Below are positions 40,201 to 52,200 of a stretch of 64,000 bases of DNA, piece by piece; within the stretch, counting starts at the first letter, position 1; each line of letters opens with the position of its first letter. The position numbers and the translations under genes were made by a program. This DNA comes from Sebastes aleutianus (taxonomy: Eukaryota > Chordata > Actinopteri > Perciformes > Sebastidae): assembly GCA_916700875.1 (NCBI GenBank), contig CAKAKS010000039.1:17519139-17583138 (forward strand), in the 5' to 3' direction. The notes under the pieces were generated by a model. The model was not told the origin of the DNA, searched no databases, and saw only the letters and a program-made list of their open reading frames with translations.

Positions 40201-43200
40201 TACATAGATATTTGTAACACTTTGTTCAATGGTTAATAATTACTAATGGTTAATAATAATAATAATAAACCACCTTTAAACATTATTTGGATGGCTATTA
40301 TAAAGTTTTAACTGATGATTATAATACCTTGTTAAATGGTTGATAAATACTTTGTAAAGCATCTATTAACATTAATTAGATAGATAGTTCATAGTTTGTC
40401 AATGGTTAATAATTGGTTTCTGGTCCATCAATCTACGTAATGTTTATAGATGTTTTAAAAATGATTTTTTTAAAGGTTTAAAATCATTTGGTAATCATTA
40501 ACAAATACTTAATGTAGTATATAAAATGATAAAATAACAGAAATTATAGCATGACTAATAATTAGTAGACATTATTAATTATTATTTCATTGTTTATTAA
40601 CAGTAAAATAACTATTAACTAAAGTTTAATTAGCCATCAATTTACCATTCATTAATGATGGGTATTATAAAGTGTTACAGGCTCATTAACTTCCCATGTA
40701 CAGTATTTCTGTGAAGATAACAGCAACAGAGGGCTCGCCAACCCGGAACCTGCATCGATTAAAGACTGACAGATGAGAAATGGAAGGTTACAATAAACTC
40801 TCAGATGTGCTTTCGACAAAGCCAGGTCTGTGCTTTCTGCCTCTGCTCACATCAAGAGCAGAGTGCAGCTGGAGTGAATTATTTAACAGAGTCTTGAAAT
40901 CTCCATCACTACATCTCCTCATCGAACGCAGACAGGCAGCGCTCGTACATGTCGATTCACACGCACTCTTCCATACACGATAATCTGAGCCCTGCAGTCT
41001 GCTTTAACTACAGGGCCAAACATTCCATTTATCGTCCATTAAGACCCCAGCAGACAACGGCACCGCTTCCTCTTTTCTTCCTCTTTCCTGCAACTTTGTA
41101 GCCAAATGGGCCGCTGTCAGAGAGCTTTTATAATACCTGCTGGGGCGACTTCATCCCATTCGCATGCTGCACTTCCACTCCACTTTTGTGCTCGCCAAAC
41201 CAGAACAGAACAGAATTGCTATTGTCACAAGTGTTTCACAGCGTTGAGTGTGCTGCTGAACAGCAAACTGGAGCTTCTCATTGGTTGTGATAATGGGGTT
41301 TTGTGGTGTTTTCAACAAGGTTTCATACCTGTTTGACTGCACGGTGCAAATTGGAGCAGCTGCCACTCAATAGCACAGAGGCATTATGTGCCTGTTTTCT
41401 ATAACCAGGTGTTCATTAAATTGATATTGCTCAGCAATTACTAAAGGGAAATCCCTGGTTTTATTTTCATATCTTTGGCCCTCAAGTATCAGTTATGGTA
41501 ACACTGGACTGTAAGTACTGTAGGTTAACTGAGGTCTGCTAATGTGGCACATTACTGCAACAACGTTAAACAAGGCAAGAAATACTTGTAAGCAAGCCAA
41601 TCTACCACTTTTTTTGGAGGTAAAACAACAAGCATGGCAGAGCAAAGCTGAACCAGGAAGTCTGTCTGTAAATTCTGATGAATGTTAACAATAAAAACAG
41701 AGCGCAATTAAGTCCCGCTCACCCCGGAGGGGAAAACAATTCATCGCTCTCCACTGACTTTGTATTGCATCAAGGTGCCTCAATTCCGTCTGCTTACAAA
41801 CAACAGAAAAATGCCTAAAAGCTGCTGTGTGGTGGGATGCACTACCAACAGGGTAAAGAACCCAGAGCTAAGTTTTTATAAGCTGCCGAACCAAAAAACT
41901 GAGGCATCAGCAGGAAGAATGGGGAAACTGTGGGATCCTGAGACTCAGTATGCCGACGTGTGCAGCAAGCATTTTGTCCAAATGTCAGTTTTAGGCTATA
42001 GTGAAGCTAAAGCACTTTGACAGTGTGCAACTTATATAGTTATAGTTATAGTGGAATGGGGATCAGAAAGCCATGCAGTATTATGTTTGCAAGTGCCTTA
42101 GCCAACTACAGTAGCTTGCTAACAGCTAACTTCATCATCTTAATCATCATCCATCATCATTTTAGTTATCAACTGCACCCCTGGTAGACATAGGGTGCTA
42201 AAATAATCCCTTGACATGCTGAAATCTGATGTTTTTAGTTAGCTACAGGCATTTTCTTAGCGTTTCATCCCTTGGTTGCATATTGCAGCGCTGATTGTTT
42301 TCCCCTCCAGTAGGAGACGTCGCGCTCTGTCTCTATGGAGGGTTTGGTTTCACCATTCCCCCTTTGTTTTCTCTTCCAAATAAGTTTGTTTACGACCTGT
42401 AGGATCATCTGACTGCTTGCGTCTCTTCTCTCGTCTAAATTCTTTTTAGCAATGCCGCTGACTTTCAAGATCTTACGCAATAAACGTATAACTAATAGAA
42501 ATGTTGATAGGAGAATAAGATTGTAATTATCCTTCAATGGCTTTTTTGGTGGGAATGCAAGCATATTGTCTAGGGCTGCAACTAACGATTATTTTCATTG
42601 TCAATTAATCTGTAGTAATTGATTAGTTGTTTGGTCTATAAAATGTCAGAAAATGGTGAAAAATGTTGATCAGTGTTTCCCAAAAGCTCAAGATGACGTC
42701 CTTATTTTGTCCTCAACTCAAAGATATTCAGTTTACTGTCATAGAGGAGTAAAGAAACCAGAAAATATTCACATTTAAGAAGCTGGAATCAGAGAATTTT
42801 GATTTTTTTTTCCTTTAAAAGTTAAAAGTTACTCAAAAAATTGTTGGCAATTAATTTAATAGATGACAACTAACCGATTAATTGTTTCAGCTCTAATATT
42901 GTCTGCTGTGCTTATGAATCCAATGACCTCTCTGCTGGTGTAAAGTAGCATGGTTTTAGTTCTTACCTTCACCAGGAAGAAGGACACTCCATATGTCATC
43001 AGGGACCTTGCGAGTTTCACATACTTCACTTTTGCCTCAATCTCCGTCATCTCTCCACATTTTTGATGGTCCTGGACAAACAATAGAAGTTACATCCCCA
43101 CTCCCACGATTGACTCAACATTACATATGTTATGTGTTATGTTCAACATGTTTTGAATTTTGTCAATTTATGCCTCAACAGAGAACAAATTACTATAATT

Positions 43201-46200
43201 CCCATGGGCCGCACACAGTTTCAAACATGTTTTTTTTTTCTTTTTAAATGCAGCATTCGAGCAACGTAATGTACATACTTGGAATATTTTCTTCTCGGAT
43301 CCTCTCGCCTTGATGTACTCTTTAGGTAGGAACTCCTTCAGGCTACGGAGATAAATTACATTTTTGCACGGTTACTCTTTTACAGGCATTTCCTTTTCTG
43401 TTAACATACCTCTACATATGAGGTCATTCTTGCCCTACTGCCTACATATCAGAAAACAGTTGTAACAGCTGACATCATCCCTGAGCTTTCCACTGGAGGA
43501 AATCCCTGAAGCAAGAGATAACCACTATGTATGCACAGCTGTGAAACGAACATATAAAAGTACAACACGCCGTGCAGAGTCATTGTGAATGTTGGTGTTA
43601 ATGCATCTTAATGATGAAGAAAGCTTACTCCAGGAATCCAGGCTTGTGTTTGTGCTCCACGTGGGGTCCAAACTGGATCTGACACTGGATGCCCGAAAAC
43701 TCACAGGCTTTATCAAAGGAGACGGGGTGGGATCCATTCAATATATCATCCCTAGCCTGAAGGAGACATGATGAGAGAGAGAGAGGGTAAGTGAGAGGCA
43801 AAAACACACGTCCAGGAACTACAAAGACATCAGAATTATCCAAAATTCACCCAACAGAGCTCCTGTAACGAGCACTTCATCGTGTGCTTTGAATGCACTG
43901 TGGCTTCAGAGAGAGGATGTCTTCTAAGTGAATGACTAAGTGTATTTCCAGAGCAGGGACATCATCGCCGAGACTCACCCACACAGGGGAGCCAAACACG
44001 ATTTGTTTGTGACAATAAAAGCCATTCTGCTGCCTTTCAAATGTAACAGCTCCAACAATTTGTCATCACAGCCCATTAAGTGTTATTAAAAAGGAAAACA
44101 CATTACTGAAATGCATCAGTCTTTCACAATATCCCATCTGCATTACAGAACGGCCCTCAATATGTTGCGAAGAAATCTAATGACTGGAGGAAAAAAGAAG
44201 AAGAAGAAGGCTTGTTTGGTGCTGTTGGGACATCACTTATGTTTCAATGCTTCTGCAGCCAGGCTGTCTACATTATCTTCACCGTTTAGGTAGATGGAAA
44301 GGGAGAAGCCTTTGTTGACATATTTCAAATGGTTGTCAGTGTGTGCTGTTTTCTCCAGGGGGCAGTCAGCTCTGCCTATCTCTCTCTCTTTCCCTCTTTC
44401 TAGTTCTCTGCTGCAAAATTGATGGCTCCAAAAGCTGAGAGGCCTCGCTGCCAGTGTGAGAGCCTCCATCAGTGCTTTTTAGCATTAGCATATCAGCGCA
44501 CAGCGTGGACCCGACTCATTCTTACGTCCCATTACATCAATGAAAAACTAAGCAGCAGCTTACTGCTGTAATGAGGACAACAATCTCCTCCACTCACAAT
44601 CAAGTCCTCTCCCCAGTGCAATCCACAGTGGAGTACATAGAGTAAAGCTCTTACTAAACACAAGAAGACACTCTAAAATTAGCCCTCACATATGCCATTC
44701 ACTCTGGCACACACTGTTCACTGGGAGGTATTACTGTGAACTAAATGTACATTTTTACATTTCAAATTAAGTATTGGTTGGTGTGCGCAGATTGGTTAAA
44801 AGGCCCCAGTTATTTAGAAAAAAATAACTTAGGTTGCAAGAGCCTCAGTGTGGGATTAGACACACAGAGACGTAGGGTGTAGCACAGCAACTGTAGATAC
44901 CAGTGGCGGCGGGTGACTCAAAAAATTGGGGAAGACAGGAGGAAACCAACCCACGGCATCATGTTATTTTACACTAGTTGTCTACTTATCTCTACTTTCT
45001 TTTTTATTAAACAAAAGAAAATAATACAGATTAAGTAAACAGGGGATATTAGCCAAATAGAACAATAAAAAAAGAGCCAGGGGTATATGACATTAGACAA
45101 AAATATTATACAGATATTCAAAGGTCCAGTGTGTAGGATCTGGCGGTATCTAACGGTCAGGTGAGGAGATTGCAACCAACTGAAGCTTCTCCCGTGTGCC
45201 AAGCGTGTTGGAGAGCTACGATGGCCGAAGCAAAAACGCGAATATCCCTCTCTAGAGCCATATGGAGCAGAGCCAGTGCATAAAGTGTGTGTACTTGGGA
45301 AGTGAGTGGTGAAGTAAGAGAGAGAGAGAGGGAGCGAGTAATGTGATTGTCCAGCCCAGGAAGGAAAAGTTAACAGAGTTTGGTTTGTCCATTCTGGGCT
45401 ACTGTAGAAACATGGCAGTGCAACATGGCAGACTCCGTGGAGAGGACCCGCTCCCTATGTAGATATAAACGACTCATTCTGAGGTAACAAAAACACAACA
45501 ATCCTTATTTTCAGGTGATTATACGCAAATGAAAACATACTTATTAATATTATATTCCATTTCTGCCAATAGATCCCCCTAATTGTTACACACTGGACCT
45601 TTAAGTGTCTTGGAAGCCTTTCTGTTAGTTGAATTAGAAAGTGGTTTTACATATTGCTCAACATCCTTCAGGGAAACAACAAAACATATATTTTTTATTG
45701 TTAAATTTACAGTATATTTTGAATAAAATATTTTGCCAACATCATTATCAAATTTATTTAAAAAAAAATGTTTTTTTTTTCCTGGATTTTTTGAAGAAAC
45801 CAAACACCGCATTTTCTCATGTATCCCTCATCTACTTGGTACCCTAGCATGTTATTATCATGTTTTTGGAGAAACCTGGTTATGCGTTTCGCATATGTAA
45901 ATATGGTTTCAGAAACCAGGTCATGCCTTCCCTCGATTTGAGAAACTCAGATGTGCTAGCTGGAGCTCTGACAGAAACTAGGATGCTGCTGGATGTAAAC
46001 ACTTTAACCAGGTTTCATAGAAGCATCCTCAACTCCAATTCCCATTTGCCAGTAAAATAAATATACTGTATATGATGCTCTACACCTTAAAATAAAAGCG
46101 AAAGTTTATTGCAATGATTACATTTTATCGGTTGTTGCTCTCATCTTCCATTACTGGGGAAAAGATAAGGGAGCCAACATCCTGCAGAGAGGTAAATGCA

Positions 46201-49200
46201 ACAGTGGCCAAGCAGCCAGAAACCAAAGTGGGTTCATCCTAAATTGCTGCGTCAGTTAGTCGGGAAATGACGGTTTGACACACAGTTGATCAGCAAGTGA
46301 GATATATTGTGATATGGTAAGCAAGGCGATATATTGCGATTTAAAAAAAAAATAGTTTTAGGAAACCTGTCATAGTAAAGAACACACCAACAGATGCATA
46401 AAATCTGAGTAAAGAATAGTTTAATTTGTGTATGCAATCAGAACAGTGGGATCTGCATTTGCATTTATCATAGAGGGCACATACACCAAGATGGTGCATA
46501 TCTTTGCAAATAAAGCATTGACTGAGTTAATCTTTGCATGGAAACTATTAATTAAAATCGATACAGTATCACAAAACATAATATTGCAATACTCTATTTT
46601 TTTTTAGTTGGCATGTCAATATACTCGTTGCTTTGCTTACAATATAGAATATAATATATAATATTCAGTTTGGCATTGCCACATACAGTAAAGTTTACTC
46701 TGAACACTGAATGGATCATTGGCCGGGTCGTTTCAAATCAATAAGCAAACATCAGATTAAGCAGCCAACTATACAGGTACTGTATTTGGTCAAACGACTG
46801 GCCAGATTATTCTGTCATGATTGTCACCAGACGAGACAGCGAGGACAGACCCCGACTTTCCTCAAAGCGGATATGGCAAGTGATACAGGCGCTGGTTCTG
46901 GGACATTTTTTTTGGAGCTGCATGAGTGGAAGTGAAGCACAAGACATCAGAAGCCGTGACACATACAGCCTGAGGCTCAAACACTGAGGTCAACGGGGTC
47001 CACCGCGGCCCAACAGAGCGCACACAGTATAATGCAGCCTTAAAAATAAATGCTGACATAGGGATACACTAAAGTGGCTAAATGCACACACGGTGCTCCA
47101 TAGGGACGGTATAAATAAGTGGGTAAAGGAATATTTAATAGCTTCATAACCTGGACAACACAGTTCTATTCTGGAGACATATCCTAAATGAAAACATGAT
47201 TCGGGGGTGGCATTCTGGTGTCTCACTAAACTACAGCACTGAACCTGAACTGACCTTGGTTCAAATCCAACCTTTGTTTCTTCTATTTTCTCTGTTCGTT
47301 TTCCAATAAAGTAGAAATGCTTCATAAGCTTTTAAAATGCTGTCACAAACTCTTACAGAATGATTGATGGAAAAAAAAAATATGATGAAATGGCAGCTGG
47401 CAGCAGGATACATTTCATTTTGACAAATTCATTTGTCCCTGCTTTGGACTCTCGTGGTACAAATAGCACAATTTAAGAATAAAAGAGCAAAAGCAAAAGA
47501 GCAGGACACACAGGGTGATGCTATTGCTACGGAGGTTTATCCTGGTCTTAGCACAAATACATGACAGAAAGGGAGTGGTCGAGTAGTAAAGTAGATTAGT
47601 CTGTTACTGGCAGAGCTTCCATTATGTGTGTGTGTGTGTGTGTTTGTGTGGGTGGGTTTGAAATCATGGAAGCTTCAAATCATTAGTAAACATTTGACAT
47701 CATCGCCGATTCGCGGGGATGCTCTGTCAAATAATGCCAGCGATAATGTCATCATCCGCACAATCTGAATTCAATTAGTCCATCCTGCTGAGTTTCTGAG
47801 AATTACAGGAACTGTGAATGACGGAGGATGTTAAAGAGGAAGAAAATGGAGGGAGAGTGAAAAAGCTGTGCAAAAAAAAATAGACAAGAAGTGAAAGAGA
47901 AGCCGGGGGTATGTTCCACTCTTCTGGCTCCGTTTGGCCTTTTTAACACAGTGACAAATTAGAGCCGCGGCCATGTGAAGAGTCTCTGTGATCTGCCTGT
48001 GTAACAATCCGAGTGTGTGTGTGTCAGAGAGAGAGAGAGAGCGAGAGGGAAAGATAGATGGGGAAGGGTAACGGAGAGGCAGAAAGGAGGCGGGGGCGAG
48101 GGGCGGGGTTGTTATTGCGAGAGGAAATATGAGTCTGTGTTGAGAGGAGAGCATGATATGCACGGCGCTGTGATGTGTGCCAGGGTAACAGGGTGGGGAT
48201 GTGTGCGATTATGTCAGAATGTGTAGGAGATGGAGAGGGAGTGGAGACAGACGAACGGGAAGGGAAGGAAACTGGAGGGTAAGAAAAATAGAGGCAGAAA
48301 CAGGAACAGACAGATAGAAGGGAGGAGAGCAGCAGGAGCAGGCAGAGAGGGTGGCTGGATGCTTTTTATGAACATATTCAGGAACGCAGCGGGGATCGAG
48401 AAGATGAAGAGAGGCAAATTCCAATGACTCCACACATTTCAGACATGGTATATATATATATATATCTAAGTGAGTGCTGTTTTTGCAGAGATTCTGTGTG
48501 GGAGAGCAATCTTATGTTTTAGTATTTCTTTTAAACAATATGCAGCATCCGCTTCTGTGAGTGTATTAACTCTCTCCCAAACTCTCCCTCTATTTCACAA
48601 GATGCATCAGTATGTGTGGGTGTGTGTGTCCAAAACACTGCTGTTTCCAGGAGGGGTTAATGTGCATGCAATGATGTGTGCAGTGAGCAAACCCTGACTA
48701 GTGCGGTACCGGGCTCAGCAGACCCCCCTCAGGGAACCCCCCCCGGTGCCAGCAGGGCTCCCTCGGTTTAAACAACTGGTAGAACCAACACATGCAGGCA
48801 CACACTCGCAGAGAGAGCGAGAGAAACTAATTTAATAAACACACACCGCCTCATCCAGACGTAAACTCCAAAAAGCCAGATATATGCTGCGTGCTGGACA
48901 AATCTGCAAACAACAGGGAGTGTTAAGGTACTTATGTGACTCACCGCCCCTGAAATCTCCTGAACCTTATGAACATCTATTATACTATTATAGATATAAC
49001 CTCTTCAACCCCACTGAATCACTGGTTGGTTAGCCACTACAAATGTGTGCTGTGCAGTCAGTCAGTCATTGTTAAAACCCACAGAGCTTTTGTTGCTCCT
49101 AACGTTTCCAAGGACACCAAATATGTCAGGCTGAATTTTGGGGAAATGCACAAGAAGACTATTAGAAGAATAGAATATTTCCATTTGAGGAATGGTGGAG

Positions 49201-52200
49201 CCATAAAAAACACTGAATATTTCAGTCCACACATTGTGAATTAAAGAGTTGGAATAAGTGGATACAATATAGTGTGGATTAAGATGATTATTAGGGGTGT
49301 GGGAAAAAATTGATACAGCATAGTATTGTGATATTTTGAGTGGCAATATTGTATCGATATATGGACGTCAAGTATCGATCTTTCATTATATAAACTATTA
49401 ACCTCTTAACAATCTGACGGCCTGCCGGCGGGCTCAGTTTTATAGCTAGAGTGAAGATACTGGTATCATATGAAGCTAGAAAACCTAAGGAATCGATTGG
49501 TACCAATCATGTCATGTTAGCGTGTTGGGAAAACTGGCATTGTCATTTTCAAAGGGGTCCTTTGACCTCTGACCTCAAGATATGTGAATGAAAACTCTGA
49601 GATGAACAGAGTGAAAACTGTATCTTATTAGATAAAGCTGATGTTGACAAACCGCATATTTTGCAGTTAAAAAAGCAATAAAATCGCAATAAGATTGTAT
49701 GGTGATAATATGGTATCGTGGTCTCTGGTGATTCCCAGCCCTTATCATTATGACCTTAAAGCTACTTAAAGGGAAAACTGTATTTTATGGTGATAAAATG
49801 AAACCCGTTTCAGCAACTGGATAGCTTATTTCTCACTGCAAATATTATAAGAAACTGGACTCTTCCAAAACTGTAGCCATGTTTTTTGAAGTTGAAAATC
49901 AGAGGCCAAACCGATGCCGTCCCACTGAGTAGTGCATTCATTCAATCATGTGTAGAAAGAGATTGTCAACCATGCTGCTCAAGGTAAATCTTACTTAGCT
50001 TGCCAAAACACAAAGAACGGTGGGATGGTGTTACAAAGATAATCCAGCAACATTAAAACATCTGGACATCTCAAGGTTAGAGCCCAACAATGGCAATGCA
50101 AACAGCAGTGGTGCTGATAACTACATGTTTGTATGTATGGAGAAGACGGGAGAGCAAGTAACAAAGGTAATGTGATGGTGGGAATCACAGAGGAACTTTA
50201 AGCTGCACTAATCAATATTTCTATATTAACAAAGGAGCAAATGAGCATATGTAATGGGAAAGGGGTCGCCTGTAGTGACAAATCCACAGATTGTTCACAT
50301 GTTGTCAACTTTATAAGATGATAATATGTCAGTGTTTTGTTTACAGTTTGTTCTGCTGTGCTCAGACCAAGCAGCAACCTCTGGTGCTGAGAAATGAAGC
50401 CAACACGGAAGTGCCAAAAACTGCAGTTCTTCAAATGGCCACTTTAGGCTGGCTCTGAAAGCGAATCCATCCACTATCCGTAACCGCTTATCCCATTCGG
50501 GGTCGCGGGGGGTCTGGAGCTGATCCCAGCTGACATTGGGCAAAGGCGTGGTACACCCTGGACAGGTCGCCAGCCTATCACAGGGCTGACACATAGAGAC
50601 ACACAACCATTCACGCTCACATTCACACCTACGGGCAATTTAGAGTCAACAATTAACCTAACCTGCATGTCTTTGGACTGTGGGAGGAAACCGGACTACC
50701 CGGAGAAAACCCACGTGGGGAGAACATGCAAACTCCACACAGGAGGGCCCCTAGCCGGATTCGAACCTGCGACCCTCTAGCTGCCTCTTGCAGTGCTAAT
50801 CACTGCACCACCATGCAGGCCTCCAAAAGCAAGTCAATCCACATAAAGCTCCATGTTAAAATGCCCAACTTTACAGCAGAAGAAAACATGTTTACAGCCT
50901 GGTACAAAAAACGGTTTTGGTCTCTATAGCTAGTATCCCCGTCCATGACAACCGCACAGGGGGTGAATATTAATATAACTCACCCATTTCAATTATATGA
51001 AGACTTAAAGTTAGGCATAATTTAGGGCGTGGCCGCGTTAAGTGACAGGCGGGTGCCGTACCAGGTCGCTCTGCTGCATCACTCGGCTCGCCTCAGCTAC
51101 ACAGGCGATCCACCTCTCTGCCCATTTTTTGGATTAGTCGGATGTGTTGTCACTGCCACAATGGCAGCCTATGTCCATTATTTTATACAGTCTATGACTC
51201 AGACAAAGTGCAGCTGTTCTACCTGGAACTAAAGCTTTTCCTTCAAAGATTCATATTGTTGTGCCCCTGTACAGTAAGAAACAAGTCAAACCTGTCTGGA
51301 CCACATCTGAGTTTCCCACATCTGTCTGTCCAGACCTGGCCAACAGTTAGATGCAACAACATAGTGATTGAGCGTAATTACACTGTCTCGTTGTGCCTTC
51401 TGAAAAACATTGAATCCCCCCGCCCCCTCTGCTTGGGACTCATTTTTCAGGTTGGGCTGTAACAGCAAAAAATGTGTGTGTACAGTAGGTCATTCTCTCG
51501 CTCCTCTGTTTTGTTTTTGCTACAGCAGCATAAAGGTGTGTGTAATTGTTTTACCTGAACATAGAGCAGGTTTAGCTGGACAGGGTCCCGCGAGTCCACG
51601 TTCTGGTCCGAATAGAAGAATTTGCGCCTGAGCAGCAGAGTCTCACTTTCCTCCACTCCCTGCTCTCTGAACGTCCTGCTGTGGTCCAGCCAGTTCACTG
51701 CCCAATCAATACACACACTCTGTTAGCACACGCACTGAAATGAATAGACACTCACTTTACACAGATGTTACCAGAGGAGGATACTGAACTAACGTGAGAC
51801 AGACAATCAACCAAATGAATCACGGGGATGTGAAAATCTTGAACAGTGTCATTTGCATTATTTTCTGTGAAGACGAAAGCTAGTTTCCATCCAAAGTGAA
51901 AGGGTGATTTATGTATTTGCATGTTTCAAAATTTAATTGGTGTCCTTTGGGAAAAAGATAACACTTGTAATTCCATTAAATTTTGATATGTCAATGCAAT
52001 AAATTAAACTTGAGTGATGAAGCACATGTCCACATGATGGTGTTGAGTCAGATTCACTAATGTGAAAATAAAAAAACGGCCGTAAAAGCCATCAAGATAT
52101 CAACGAGCTCGCACTCACGCTCATCATCCGTGTGGAGTTTGGCTTTGAGCTTTTCCATCTTCCTCTCGTCTCGTAGCTGCAGCGTTCTGTCTCTCTTCAG

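Larger units (their letters stand above)
43757..51554 (-). other. tln2: tln2 intron 5 (7.8 kb, largest internal intron)
   Basis: Holds repeats listed separately (45121, 46285, 49291, 50465) plus simple repeats: GAAGAAGAAG at about 44193-44208, (TG)n at 47622-47640, (GT)n/(GA)n at 48012-48044 and (TA)n at 48450-48466. The remaining sequence (43757-45110, 46620-49290, 51060-51554) shows no exon, RNA or conserved ORF that I can recognise. Confidence 0.75.

Noticed and set aside
46711..46935. 74-codon + strand ORF
   Set aside because: No family recognised, no conserved context; consistent with chance.
47831..48435. Several overlapping low-complexity ORFs on both strands
   Set aside because: Produced by GA/CT-rich simple sequence around 48012-48420; Ser/Leu/Pro or Arg/Glu runs without domain character.
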